Positions 14,704 to 22,458 of a DNA stretch of 22,458 nucleotides are shown one piece after another. The notes under the pieces were generated by a model, which was not told the DNA's origin, did not search any database, and saw only the letters and a list, made by a program, of their open reading frames with translations. The stretch comes from DASSKO01 sp035690425 (GTDB taxonomy: Bacteria > Actinomycetota > Actinomycetes > Propionibacteriales > Nocardioidaceae). The translations under genes were made by a program, and so were the position numbers. The stretch's first letter is position 1, and each line of letters starts with the position of its first letter. Location: assembly GCA_035690425.1 (NCBI GenBank), contig DASSKO010000087.1, forward strand, positions 1 through 22,458. Reading direction: 5' to 3'.

Positions 14704-16668
14704 TTACAGGTCGATGTCGTGGCCCATGCTGACCGTGCGCGCGGAGGGGAGGTTGAACCGGGCGGCGGGGTTGGCGGCGTTGCGGGCCAGGGCGACGAAC
14801 AGCCTCTTGCGCCAGGTGGACATGCCGGGGGCGCCGGTGGGCCGGATCGCGCCGCGGGAGATGAAGTAGGAGACCGGCCGGGTCCGGATCAGCGCCGGGT
14901 CGAGGTCCTTGCGGTGGCACGCGGTGCGGATCGCCCGCGGGATGTCGGGGGTGTCGGCGAAGCCCAGGCGGACGGTCAGGTGCCAGATGCCGTCGTCGGC
15001 GTACCCGAGGTCGTCGGGGGTGAAGACCTGGTCGGGCGGCACGTGCGGGACGTTCGCGGTCTCGACCGAGACGATCAGCACGTTGTGGTGCAGCACGTGG
15101 TTGTGCTCGACGTTGTCGCGCAGCGCGAGCGGGGTGGTGTCCTTGTTGGGGTGCGGGAACACCGCCAGGCCGGGCACCCGCGGCACCTGCTCGGTGCGCA
15201 TCTTCTCCACGAAGTCGTCCAGCGCCCCCTCCTGGTCCCGTCGCCGGGTGATGACCAGGTCGCGGCCCTTGCGCCAGGTGGTCATCACGGTCAGCACCGC
15301 GCCGGCGATCAGCAGCGGGATCCAGCCGCCGCTGAGCACCTTGGTGAGGTTGGCGGCCAGGAAGGTGAGCTCCAGGCCGCCGAAGGCGACCCCGGCCACC
15401 GCCATCTGCCAGGCGCGCCAGTGCCACAGCTGCCGGGCCACGATCAGGAGCAGCGCGGTGTCGACCACCAGCGCCCCGGTCACCGAGATGCCGTACGCCG
15501 TGGCCAGCCTCTGTGAGGACCCGAAGGTGAGCATCACCGCGAGCACGCCGAGGAACAGCAGCGCGTTCACCGCGGGCAGGTAGACCTGTCCCCCCTCGTG
15601 CTCGGAGGTCTGGCGGACCGACAGCGGCGGCAGCAGGCCGAGCCGCATCGCCTGCCGGGACAGCGAGAACGCCCCGGAGATCACCGCCTGGCTGGCGATC
15701 ACGGTGGCCGCGGTCGCCAGGATCACCATCGGGAGCCTCGCCCAGCCCGGCAGCAGCAGGAAGAACGGGTTGGTCGTGGCGTGCGGATCGGTCAGGATCA
15801 GGCCGGCCTGGCCCAGGTAGTTCAGCACCAGCGCCGGGAAGACGATGAAGAACCACGCCCGTCGGATCGGCGCCCGGCCGAAGTGGCCCATGTCGGCGTA
15901 CAGCGCCTCGGCGCCGGTGATGGTCAGCACCACCGCGCCCATCGCGACGAAGGTGATGCCGGGATGGGCGAAGAAGAAGGTGAGCGCGTAGCTGGGTGAG
16001 AGTCCCTGGAGGACGCGGGGCTGCTGGACGACCTGCCCGACGCCGGCCAGCGCGATCGCGGTGAACCAGGCCAGCATGATCGGTCCGAACAGCCTGCCGA
16101 CCCGGCCGGTGCCGAACCGTTGCACGAGGAACAGCAGGACCAGGATCACCGCGGCGATCGGCACCACCAGGTGGGTCACGCTCGGGGCGGCGACCTGCAG
16201 GCCCTCCACCGCGGACAGCACACTGATCGCGGGCGTGATCACCGAGTCGCCGTAGAACAGCGACACCCCGGCGACACCGACCAGCAGCAGGAGCGCGGCC
16301 CGCGAGGCCCGGTTGGCGTACAGGCGCTGGGCGAGCGCGGCCAGGGCCATCACCCCGCCCTCGCCGTCGTTGTCGGCGCGCATCAGCACGGTCACGTACT
16401 TCAGCGACACGATCAGGGTGACCGACCAGAACATCATCGAGATGACGCCGTACACGTCGCCGGGGCTCGGGCGCACCGCGTGGTCGTCGATCGAGAAGAC
16501 CGTCTGCAGCGCGTACAGCGGGCTGGTGCCGATGTCGCCGAAGACGACGCCGAGCGCCGCGATCGTCAGCCCGGCACCGACCTGCCGTACGGCGGACCGG
16601 CCGGAGGTGACGTCCGCCGGCGCGTCGTTCTGCTCGGGCCCCTCGAGGTGGGCGTCCGTGCCGCTCAT
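14704..16668 (-). CDS. kup: Potassium transporter Kup
   Basis: 654-residue KUP/HAK/KT-family K+ uptake protein, probably K+/H+ symport, in the cytoplasmic membrane. After a short acidic N-terminus the signature LGVVFGDIGTSPLYAL lies near residues 38-53; about twelve hydrophobic segments follow, including VSLFYGDSVITPAISVLSAV and the GQAGLILTDP region. The C-terminal soluble part contains VEHNHVLHHNVLIVSVE, also typical. The length is normal. The ATG at 16666-16668 overlaps the stop of the pentapeptide-repeat gene by four bases, so it is translated as the third gene of a GNAT-pentapeptide-kup operon. GC is visibly higher than in the neighbouring catabolic block. Confidence 0.95.
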   Translation of the reverse strand: MSGTDAHLEGPEQNDAPADVTSGRSAVRQVGAGLTIAALGVVFGDIGTSPLYALQTVFSIDDHAVRPSPGDVYGVISMMFWSVTLIVSLKYVTVLMRADNDGEGGVMALAALAQRLYANRASRAALLLLVGVAGVSLFYGDSVITPAISVLSAVEGLQVAAPSVTHLVVPIAAVILVLLFLVQRFGTGRVGRLFGPIMLAWFTAIALAGVGQVVQQPRVLQGLSPSYALTFFFAHPGITFVAMGAVVLTITGAEALYADMGHFGRAPIRRAWFFIVFPALVLNYLGQAGLILTDPHATTNPFFLLLPGWARLPMVILATAATVIASQAVISGAFSLSRQAMRLGLLPPLSVRQTSEHEGGQVYLPAVNALLFLGVLAVMLTFGSSQRLATAYGISVTGALVVDTALLLIVARQLWHWRAWQMAVAGVAFGGLELTFLAANLTKVLSGGWIPLLIAGAVLTVMTTWRKGRDLVITRRRDQEGALDDFVEKMRTEQVPRVPGLAVFPHPNKDTTPLALRDNVEHNHVLHHNVLIVSVETANVPHVPPDQVFTPDDLGYADDGIWHLTVRLGFADTPDIPRAIRTACHRKDLDPALIRTRPVSYFISRGAIRPTGAPGMSTWRKRLFVALARNAANPAARFNLPSARTVSMGHDIDL

Positions 16669-17483
16669 GACCTGCCCGGTACCCGCCAGTGGCCCGGCAC
16701 TGCCAGCGCCGGGGGCAGCGTCGTGCCGGCGTCCCCGACCGCGGCGTTGACCTGCGGCTGGGTGAGGAACAGCGTCGCGGACAGGTTCGCGCCGCGGACG
16801 TCGGCGTCGCGCAGGTCGGCGCCGAGCAGGTCCGCCCGGCCCAGGTCGAGCCCGCGCAGGTCGGCCGCGATCAGGAGCGCGCCCCGCAGGTCCGCCTCGG
16901 CCAGGCGGCGACGGCGCAGGTCCCGGCCGGCGAGGTCGGCGTGGTCCAGCGCGGCACCGCGCCGGGACCGGATCCGGCGGCTGGCCGCGACGAGGGCTGG
17001 ACCGACCCGATCGTGCAGGTCGTCGACGTCGAGGCCGAGCAGCGAGACCGGGTCGAGCGCGGTGTGCGCGGCGAGTTCGGTGCGCAGGGCGGTGGCCGCC
17101 GGGTCCGGCGTACGCCGCTCCACCTCGGACAGGTGCGCGAGCATCTCGTGCAGCACCCGCATCACCGAGAACACCGCAGCCATCTCCGCGCGCTGGTCAC
17201 CGTCGCGGTCCCGCCAGCCGCCGCCGGCGTACGTCACCTGCGAGACCTGCTGCCCGGCACCGAAGCACTCGAAGACCGTGCAGCCCGGCCAGCCCTCCTC
17301 GCGCAGCCGGTCGTGGATGCCGCACCGGTCGTCGGCCCGCAGGTGCCCGCACGCCTCGCCGCCGGCCTTGTCCGCACCGAAGCCGGCGGCCGCGCTGAAC
17401 GGCAGCAGCACGCAGCACAGGCCGAGGCAGCGCGAGCAGTCCGAGGAGAACTCGGGAACCGGTGCCTGCTGCGGGGCGGTCAC
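16665..17483 (-). CDS. Pentapeptide-repeat protein with N-terminal cysteine cluster
   Basis: 272 residues. Eight cysteines lie in the first 73 residues: C16-x2-C19-x3-C23-C24, then C45, C54, C68 and C73, resembling the CxxCxxCC metal/iron-sulfur motif of YkgJ-like proteins. The middle is helical. Residues about 180-240 are pentapeptide repeats (A[D/N]L-x-x: ADLRGALLIAADLRGLDLG, ADLLGADLRDADVRGANLS) forming a right-handed quadrilateral helix. The tail TQPQVNAAVGDAGTTLP is seen after such repeats in actinobacteria. The GTG at 17481-17483 overlaps the acetyltransferase stop by four bases; a longer upstream start would lie inside that gene. Function unknown; soluble, cytoplasmic. Confidence 0.85.
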   Translation of the reverse strand: MTAPQQAPVPEFSSDCSRCLGLCCVLLPFSAAAGFGADKAGGEACGHLRADDRCGIHDRLREEGWPGCTVFECFGAGQQVSQVTYAGGGWRDRDGDQRAEMAAVFSVMRVLHEMLAHLSEVERRTPDPAATALRTELAAHTALDPVSLLGLDVDDLHDRVGPALVAASRRIRSRRGAALDHADLAGRDLRRRRLAEADLRGALLIAADLRGLDLGRADLLGADLRDADVRGANLSATLFLTQPQVNAAVGDAGTTLPPALAVPGHWRVPGRS

Positions 17484-18508
17484 TCCTCCAGCCGGATGTC
17501 GCGGTTCCACGACTCGGTGACGTACTTGTTCTCCCAGCCCAGCGCGCGGTAGAGCCCGTCGGCGTGGGTCGGGGAGTCGGCGTCGACCTCCAGGCCGACC
17601 CGGTTGCGGTCCCGCCTGGCGGCGTCCTCGATCACGGTGTGCAGCAGCGCCTTGGCGACCCCGCGGCCGCGGGCCCTGCGGTGCACGCCGATGTAGTCGA
17701 CGTAGCTGCCGTACTTGCCCGAGGCGTCTGGCTGGACCACCGAGGCGACCAGGGCGCCGCCGGCGACCCACTCACCCTGGTCCTCGACGAGCGCCAGCCA
17801 CCAGTGGTCCCAGCGGTGGCCCGGGTCCTCGCGCAGCCGCTGCACGAACTCCGGGAAGCTCTCGCGGTAGGAGTTGAAGTGGTCCTCGAAGGACTCCTCG
17901 AGCATCCGGTGCACCGCCTGCAGGTCGGCGGCCACCGGGAACGTGGTCCCGTCGCCGACCTCCTGCACGCCGACGCGACGGACCTGCACGCCCTCGCGTG
18001 GCGCAGGCAGCTCCTCGTCGGGCGAGACCGGACGGGTCATGTTCAGCCAGCTGCGGGTGCGGACATAGCCGGCGTCGAGGAACCAGCCGATCTCGTCGCG
18101 GTCGCCGACGTCGACCAGGGCGTCCAGCCGGGTCTCGGTGATCCCGCGCTCGGCGGTGATCACCCGGGCCACGTCCTCCTCCCAGGCGAGCAGCGGCGGG
18201 GCGACGACCTCGGCACCGGCCTCGACGGTCAGCCAGACCATGGTGCGCCCGGCGGCGCGGTCGTGCACCTCGGCCCAGGCGACCAGTCGGCCGGCGTCGT
18301 CCTCGACCACCACCTGACGGCGGGTCCAGGAGCCGGGGCCGAGCAGCTGTGCGGTCAGCGCCTCCTCGTCGACCGACCCGTCGCCACGGACGCGTTGCCG
18401 GTGGTCGCTGACCAGCTCCACCATGCGGGGCAGGTCGTCGGGGGTCGGGACGCGGGCGGTGAAACCGGTCGGCAGGGCAGGGGCGGGGTCGATCGGAAGG
18501 GTGGACAT
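17480..18508 (-). CDS. GNAT-family N-acetyltransferase, two-domain
   Basis: 342 residues with two GNAT-like halves, as in mycothiol-synthase-type proteins. The C-terminal half has the acetyl-CoA motif A, VDYIGVHRRARGRGVAKALL, followed by EVDADSPTHADGLYRALGWE, the conserved N/S-x-x-A-x-x-L-Y-x-x-x-G-F-type ending. The N-terminal half (residues about 15-150) keeps the fold pattern but lacks a clear motif A, so it is probably degenerate. The ATG at 18506-18508 follows a weak GGGAAAC. It is the first gene of an operon continuing into the pentapeptide-repeat protein and Kup through overlaps. Substrate unknown; mycothiol synthase itself is unlikely given the poor N-terminal half. Confidence 0.85.
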   Translation of the reverse strand: MSTLPIDPAPALPTGFTARVPTPDDLPRMVELVSDHRQRVRGDGSVDEEALTAQLLGPGSWTRRQVVVEDDAGRLVAWAEVHDRAAGRTMVWLTVEAGAEVVAPPLLAWEEDVARVITAERGITETRLDALVDVGDRDEIGWFLDAGYVRTRSWLNMTRPVSPDEELPAPREGVQVRRVGVQEVGDGTTFPVAADLQAVHRMLEESFEDHFNSYRESFPEFVQRLREDPGHRWDHWWLALVEDQGEWVAGGALVASVVQPDASGKYGSYVDYIGVHRRARGRGVAKALLHTVIEDAARRDRNRVGLEVDADSPTHADGLYRALGWENKYVTESWNRDIRLEE

Positions 18509-18571
18509 CGGTGCCAGTTTCCCATGATCGGGCCGCCGAGGTCAGCCGTGCGTCCGCAGCGGGGCCCACAG

Positions 18572-18577
18572 TACGGT
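18572..18577 (+). promoter_or_regulatory. Possible -10 box of a leaderless transcript
   Basis: TACGGT ends seven bases before the ATG at 18585 and no Shine-Dalgarno sequence is seen there. Transcription would start at the ATG. Pattern only; no -35 recognised. Confidence 0.3.
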
Positions 18578-18584
18578 CGAAGCC

Positions 18585-19247
18585 ATGAGCACCGTGACGA
18601 TCATCGGCGGCCACGGCAAGGTCGCCCTGCTGGCCGCCCCACTGCTGACCGACCGCGGGCACCGGGTCCGCTCGGTGGTCCGCGATCCCGCCCGGGTGGG
18701 CGACGTCGAGGCCACCGGCGCCGAGGCCGTCGTCCTCGACGTGGAGCAGGCCGACATCGACGCGCTCACCGATCTGCTGCGCGACTCCGACGTGGTGGTC
18801 TGGTCGGCGGGGGCCGGCGGCGGCAGCCCGGAGCGCACCTACGCCGTCGACCGCGATGCGGCGATCCGGTCGATGGAGGCGGCCGAGGCCGCGGGCGCCG
18901 ACCGCTACGTGATGGTGTCCTACTTCGGCGCCGGCCCCGCCCACGGCGTCCCGGAGGACGACGCGTTCTTCCCGTACGCCGACGCGAAGGCGACCGCGGA
19001 CACCCACCTGCGCGGCACGTCGCTCGCCTGGACGATCCTCGGTCCGAGCCGGCTCACCCTGGCCGAGCCGACCGGCCGGATCGCGGTCGGTGGCAGCCGT
19101 GCCTCCTCCAGCGAGGTCAGCCGGGCGAACGTCGCCGAGGTGATCGCCCAGGTCGTCGACCGGGGCGACCTGGTCCGCCGCACGGTGGAGTTCGACGACG
19201 GGGACACCCCGGTCGGGGAGGCCCTGGACGCCGCCGCGGACAGCTGA
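18585..19247 (+). CDS. NAD(P)-binding protein, atypical SDR (NAD(P)H-binding family)
   Basis: 220 residues, a single Rossmann fold of the atypical SDR class that includes YwnB-like and NmrA-related proteins. The dinucleotide motif is TIIGGHGKVALLAAPLL near the N-terminus, with RSVVRDP after beta-2 (an Arg favouring NADPH). The active-site region reads VMVSYFGAG and FFPYADAKATADTHLR, where Y-x3-K resembles the SDR pair, and ends with LAWTILGPSRLT. Function cannot be given beyond a probable oxidoreductase or redox sensor. It is divergent from the acetyltransferase gene and ends nine bases before a convergent VOC gene. Confidence 0.88.
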   Translation: MSTVTIIGGHGKVALLAAPLLTDRGHRVRSVVRDPARVGDVEATGAEAVVLDVEQADIDALTDLLRDSDVVVWSAGAGGGSPERTYAVDRDAAIRSMEAAEAAGADRYVMVSYFGAGPAHGVPEDDAFFPYADAKATADTHLRGTSLAWTILGPSRLTLAEPTGRIAVGGSRASSSEVSRANVAEVIAQVVDRGDLVRRTVEFDDGDTPVGEALDAAADS

Positions 19248-19256
19248 CGCGGGAGG

Positions 19257-19661
19257 TCAGCCGGCGACGTTGACCAGCCAGGGCACGCCGAACCGGTCGA
19301 CGCACTGGCCGAACTCGTCGCCCCACGCCTGCTTCTCGAACGGCACCTGGATCTCGGCGCCCTCGCTGAGCCGGGCCCACCAGCCGCGAAGCTTCTCGGC
19401 GTCGTCGCCGGAGAGGCTGACGCCGAAGGCCGCCGGCGGGGTGAAGTCCGACCCCGCGGGCGCGTCCGCGGCCATCAGGGTCAGCCCGTCGGGGGTCTCC
19501 AGCATCGCGTGCATCAGCCGCTCGCCGGCCTCCCCCTCGGCGGCGCCGAAGTCGGCGTACCGGCTGGTGCTGAGCTCTCCGCCGAGCACGGACTGGTAGA
19601 ACTCCATCGCCTCCCGCGCGGTGCCGTCGAAGTGCAGGTACGGGTTGAGCCTGGTCGCCAT
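19257..19661 (-). CDS. VOC-superfamily protein, PhnB-like
   Basis: 134 residues with the PhnB/glyoxalase-like beta-alpha-beta fold: MATRLNPYLHFDGTAREA at the start, EFYQSVLGGEL, then LMHAMLETPDGLTLMAAD, and the ending DRFGVPWLVNVAG, all typical of the family. The usual metal residues of glyoxalase I are not all present, as is common in this branch, so no reaction is assigned. The ATG at 19659-19661 is preceded by GGAGG at six bases; the frame is open 60 bases further without a better site. It lies 96 bases downstream of the FMN oxidase gene in the same direction. Confidence 0.87.
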   Translation of the reverse strand: MATRLNPYLHFDGTAREAMEFYQSVLGGELSTSRYADFGAAEGEAGERLMHAMLETPDGLTLMAADAPAGSDFTPPAAFGVSLSGDDAEKLRGWWARLSEGAEIQVPFEKQAWGDEFGQCVDRFGVPWLVNVAG

Positions 19662-19737
19662 GGGAAGCCTCCGGGGTCGGGATGCGCTGGTGCCCGCGAG
19701 CCTAGGGGTGGCCGCCGACACCCGTCATCGTGAAATC

Positions 19738-19757
19738 GGGGGTCGGCTGCTCCCCCC
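19738..19757 (-). terminator. Weak hairpin after the FMN oxidase gene
   Basis: Immediately after the stop codon, on the minus strand, a run of G (19752-19757) pairs with a run of C (19738-19742) around a nine-base loop, followed by GATTTCA. The stem is all G-C but only five pairs and the U-run is poor, so it is at best a weak terminator. Confidence 0.35.
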
Positions 19758-20945
19758 TCAGACCACCCCGGTCCGCACCACCGCGCCCGGGCCGAGCCCG
19801 GCCACGGTGTCGTAGCCGGCGTTGCCGAGGGTGAGGTCGAGCTCCGCGAGCAGGCAGCGGAGCACGTGCTCGACGCCGGCCTGGCCGCCGAGCGCGAGGT
19901 CGTAGAGGAAGGGCCGGCCGAGCAACACGGCGTCCGCACCCAGGGCGAGCGCCTTGACCACGTCGGACCCGGTGCGGACGCCGGAGTCGAAGAGCACGCT
20001 CATCCGGTCGCCCACCGCGGTCGCGATCGCCGGCAGCGCGTCGAGGGAGGCGACCGCTCCGTCGACCTGGCGACCGCCGTGGTTGGAGACCACGATCCCG
20101 TCGATCTCGTGCTCGGCCGCGATCCGCGCGTCGTCGACGCTCTGGATCCCCTTGAGCAGGATCGGGCCGTCCCAGTGGTCGCGCACCAGCGGCAGCTGGT
20201 CCCAGCCGAGCCCCGGGTTGGGGAACACCGAGGCGAACGCGATGCCCGCCCCCGCCGGGTCCTCCTCCGGGCTCTTCTCCAGGCGGCGGCGGAAGACCGG
20301 ATCGGTGGTGTAGTTCGCGATGCCGACGCCCTGCAGGAACGGGAGGTAGCCGCGGTCGAGGTCCGCGGGGCGCCAGCCCAGCATGGTGGTGTCGAGGGTG
20401 ATCACCAGGTGCGTGTAGCCGGCGGCCTTCGCGCGCCGCAGGAAGCTGACGCACAGCTCGTCGTCGTTGGGCCAGTAGAGCTGGTACCAGCGGGACCCGT
20501 CCCCGTTGGCCTCGGCGACCTCCTCGAAGGAGGCGGTGGCCTGGGTCGAGTGCACGTAGGTCAGCCCCAGCTCGCGGGCGGCCCGGGCACTGGCGAGCTC
20601 GCCGTCGGGGTGGGCCAGCCGCTGCACGCCGACCGGGCCGAGCAGCACCGGCGCCGGCATCCGGGTGCCCAGCACGGTGGTGGACAGGTCCCGGTGGGCG
20701 TGCTCGCGGAACATCCGCGGCACGAGCCGCCAGCGGTCGAAGGCCGCCACGTTGGCCCGCGCCGTACGCCCGCTCCCGGCGCTGGGCACGATGTAGCCGA
20801 GCTCCTCCGGCCCGAGCACCGTGGCCGCCTGCGCCTCCAGGTTGCCCAGGTCGGTGGTGATCTCCGGGACCTGCCCGGCGAACATCCCGTTGGCGTAGAT
20901 CGAGACCTGGTGGTCGGAGAAGTGGGCTCCGGGCGCTTCGGGCAT
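19758..20945 (-). CDS. FMN-dependent alpha-hydroxy-acid oxidoreductase, lactate 2-monooxygenase-like
   Basis: 395 residues, a TIM-barrel enzyme of the lactate oxidase/glycolate oxidase family. Key blocks: APVLLGPVGVQRL (FMN), HSTQATASFEEVAEA, WYQLYWPND, VITLDTTMLGWRPADL, LLKGIQSVDDAR with the FMN-contacting Lys, VSNHGGRQVDGA with the catalytic His and substrate Arg, and FDSGVRTGSDVVKALALGADAVLLGRP. GWRPADL and FPF-like GYLPFLQG followed by NYTTDPVF fit lactate 2-monooxygenase of mycobacteria (lactate to acetate and CO2) rather than the dehydrogenases. Length fits. It starts nine bases after the MalY-type gene, so they are probably cotranscribed. Substrate not certain. Confidence 0.88.
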   Translation of the reverse strand: MPEAPGAHFSDHQVSIYANGMFAGQVPEITTDLGNLEAQAATVLGPEELGYIVPSAGSGRTARANVAAFDRWRLVPRMFREHAHRDLSTTVLGTRMPAPVLLGPVGVQRLAHPDGELASARAARELGLTYVHSTQATASFEEVAEANGDGSRWYQLYWPNDDELCVSFLRRAKAAGYTHLVITLDTTMLGWRPADLDRGYLPFLQGVGIANYTTDPVFRRRLEKSPEEDPAGAGIAFASVFPNPGLGWDQLPLVRDHWDGPILLKGIQSVDDARIAAEHEIDGIVVSNHGGRQVDGAVASLDALPAIATAVGDRMSVLFDSGVRTGSDVVKALALGADAVLLGRPFLYDLALGGQAGVEHVLRCLLAELDLTLGNAGYDTVAGLGPGAVVRTGVV

Positions 20946-20954
20946 GGCGCGACG

Positions 20955-22103
20955 CTACGCGACCGCAGCCGCCATCCGGGCCACCGCCTCGGTGACGACC
21001 TCGGCCGACGTCGCGAGGTTGAACCGCACCCAGCCGGTCGCTGCGGGGTCGTAGAGGGTGCCGGCAGAGACCGCCACCCGGCCCCTCTCCAAGAACACCT
21101 CTGCGGGGTCGGCCAGGCCGAGGCCGCGGCAGTCCAGCCAGGCGAGGTACGTCGCCTGCGCCGGGGTCGGCACCACCGCGGGCAGCCGCTCGGCGAGCAG
21201 CCGGGCCAGCAGGGCGCGCCGGTCGGCGACCTCGCCCAGCAGCTGGTCGAGCCAGGCCTCGCCCTCGGCGTACGCCGCGGTCTGGGCGATCACGCCGAGG
21301 TGGTTCGCGCCGTGGGTGACGACCTCGTGCAGGGCGCCGACGGCGTCCCGGGCCTCCGGGCCGGGGACCACCATCGCGGCCTTCAGCCCGGCGAGGTTCC
21401 AGGCCTTGGAGGCCGAGACCACCGCGATCCCACGGGCGGCCTCGGGGACCGCGAGGTAGGGCGTGTAGGTCGTGCCGGGTTGCACCAGCGGCGCGTGGAT
21501 CTCGTCGGAGATCACCGTGACGCCGCGGCGTCCCGCGATCCGGGCGAGGGTGGCGAGCTCGTCGGCGGTGTGCACCGTGCCGGTGGGGTTCTGCGGGTTG
21601 CACAGCACGTACGCCGACCCCGGGCCCGCGTCCGCGAACGCCCGGTCGAGCGCCTCGGGGTCGAGCCGGTGGTCGGCGCCCCCACGACGACTCAGCGGCG
21701 CGGTGACCAGCCGGCGGCGCACCGACGCGACGAAGCCGTAGAAGGAGTCGTAGCACGGCGGGCTGAGCACGACGGCGCCGTCGGTCGGGGTGAGGACGTG
21801 CAGCAGCTCGGCGATGCCGATCATCACGTCAGCCACCACCGGACCCGGCTCGGGCGCCCAGCCCCAGCGGCGCTTCGCGAACCCGGTGAACGCGTCCTCG
21901 AACGGCCGCACCCACGGGTAGCCGGTGTCGCCGCGCCGCAGTGCCGCGGTCACCGCCTCGACCACCGGCGCGCACGGCCGGGCGTCCATCTCCGCGACCC
22001 ACGCCGGCAGCACGTCCGGCGGGTACGCCCGCCACTTCACGCTGCTGCGGGTCGCCCGCAGCTCCTCGAGCGAGGCGCCCAGGATCGGCTCGTGGCCCGT
22101 CAT
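20955..22103 (-). CDS. MalY/PatB-family PLP-dependent aminotransferase (probable cystathionine beta-lyase)
   Basis: 382-residue fold-type I PLP enzyme. The N-terminal SVKWRAYPPDVLPAWVAEMD is the MalY/PatB signature region. CNPQNPTGTVHTADEL gives the Asn, ISDEIHAPL carries the PLP-ring Asp, and VSASKAWNLAGLKAA holds the Schiff-base Lys; the C-terminal WVRFNLAT carries the carboxylate-binding Arg. Members cleave cystathionine or cysteine to pyruvate, ammonia and a thiol, or act as aminotransferases. It starts four bases after the stop of a VOC gene and is followed after nine bases by the FMN oxidase gene, suggesting one transcription unit. Confidence 0.9.
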   Translation of the reverse strand: MTGHEPILGASLEELRATRSSVKWRAYPPDVLPAWVAEMDARPCAPVVEAVTAALRRGDTGYPWVRPFEDAFTGFAKRRWGWAPEPGPVVADVMIGIAELLHVLTPTDGAVVLSPPCYDSFYGFVASVRRRLVTAPLSRRGGADHRLDPEALDRAFADAGPGSAYVLCNPQNPTGTVHTADELATLARIAGRRGVTVISDEIHAPLVQPGTTYTPYLAVPEAARGIAVVSASKAWNLAGLKAAMVVPGPEARDAVGALHEVVTHGANHLGVIAQTAAYAEGEAWLDQLLGEVADRRALLARLLAERLPAVVPTPAQATYLAWLDCRGLGLADPAEVFLERGRVAVSAGTLYDPAATGWVRFNLATSAEVVTEAVARMAAAVA

Positions 22104-22107
22104 CGGC

Positions 22108-22458
22108 TCAGCGCCCCGCGAGCGACTTGAGCACGCAGAACTCGTTGCCGTCGGGGTCGGCCATCACCACCCAGCTGGGCGGCTCGGCGGCGCGGGACTG
22201 GCCGATCTCGACCTGGGCGGCGCCGAGCTCCTCGAGCCGGCGTACCTCCGCGTCCTGGTCGTCGGGGCGCAGGTCCAGGTGCAGCCGGTTCTTCGTCCGC
22301 TTGTCCTCAGGCACCCGCAGGAACAGCAGGTCCGGCACCAAGCCCTCCTCGGGGCTGGTCTCCGGCGGCTCGAGCACGACCTCGTCGGCGGTGTCGTGGG
22401 TCCGGCGCCAGCCGAGCGCCTCCTGCCAGAAGTACGCGATCGCGGACGGATCGGTCGA
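22108..22458 (-). CDS. VOC-family protein (glyoxalase/bleomycin resistance-like), N-terminus outside window
   Basis: 116 C-terminal residues; the frame remains open to the right edge, so the start is missing. The visible part begins STDPSAIAYFWQEALGWRR, the usual opening of a glyoxalase-like half, then KNRLHLDLRPDDQDAEVRRLEELGA, and ends in WVVMADPDGNEFCVLKS, the typical DPDGNEFC block with its metal-site Glu. The family covers many enzymes and binding proteins and no substrate can be given. An internal GTG at 22375-22377 could be mistaken for the start but would remove the first half of the domain. It lies four bases before the MalY-type gene. Confidence 0.85.
   Translation of the reverse strand, partial: STDPSAIAYFWQEALGWRRTHDTADEVVLEPPETSPEEGLVPDLLFLRVPEDKRTKNRLHLDLRPDDQDAEVRRLEELGAAQVEIGQSRAAEPPSWVVMADPDGNEFCVLKSLAGR

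Noticed and set aside
19866..22130. Long plus-strand open frame (about 750 codons) opposite the FMN oxidase and MalY-type genes.
   Set aside because: Arg/Gly/His/Val-rich sequence with no family resemblance, fully covered by two clear minus-strand genes.
1..22458. CRISPR arrays, tRNA or rRNA genes, insertion sequences, or attachment sites.
   Set aside because: No regularly spaced repeats, cloverleaf-like segments, transposase or integrase frames, or flanking direct repeats were recognised.

Overview
The window comes from a high-GC actinobacterium, probably Nocardioidaceae-like (inference from very high GC, frequent GTG starts, an actinobacterial-type phthalate operon and overall protein character; species not determinable). 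Coding density is very high, almost everything lies on the minus strand, and no gap exceeds 300 bases. I saw no tRNA, rRNA, CRISPR or insertion sequence.

Layout, left to right. (a) 1-852: molybdate uptake. A HTH-TOBE molybdate-responsive regulator reads into modA, which is cut by the window edge; two related inverted repeats sit at the regulator's promoter. (b) 995-13821, all minus: a catabolic operon. In transcription order: Rieske dioxygenase alpha and beta, an unknown 113-residue protein, a short-chain dihydrodiol dehydrogenase, a 3Fe-4S-type ferredoxin, a ferredoxin reductase, a five-gene branched-chain-amino-acid-type (HAAT) ABC importer, a class II aldolase-type decarboxylase, an IclR regulator, and lastly a 3-hydroxybenzoate 4-monooxygenase. 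Gene content and order (oxygenase, dehydrogenase, ferredoxin, reductase, decarboxylase, IclR) match the actinobacterial pht/pad phthalate 3,4-dioxygenase operons. (c) 14004-14675, plus: an isochorismatase-fold amidohydrolase, divergent from the dioxygenase across a strong inverted repeat. (d) 14704-18508, minus: a GNAT acetyltransferase, a Cys-rich pentapeptide-repeat protein and the potassium transporter Kup, joined by 4-base overlaps. (e) 18585-22458: housekeeping or accessory genes: an NAD(P)-binding protein (plus), a PhnB-like VOC protein, an FMN lactate-monooxygenase-like enzyme, a MalY-type PLP enzyme, and a second VOC protein cut by the right edge.

How the catabolic genes fit together (inference from families and synteny): the ABC importer takes up an aromatic acid, most likely phthalate; the three-component dioxygenase makes the cis-3,4-dihydrodiol; the SDR rearomatises it to 3,4-dihydroxyphthalate; the aldolase-family protein decarboxylates this to protocatechuate. 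The 3-hydroxybenzoate 4-monooxygenase also yields protocatechuate, so two routes converge. Ring cleavage (pca) genes are not in this window. The divergent amidohydrolase may feed the pathway from an amide precursor such as phthalamate; this is the most novel suggestion here and is untested.

Composition: hand counts of single 60-base lines give about 57-60% GC at 6001, 8221 and 13141, against 72% at 15001 and 80% at 18841, which suggests that the catabolic block was acquired by transfer.
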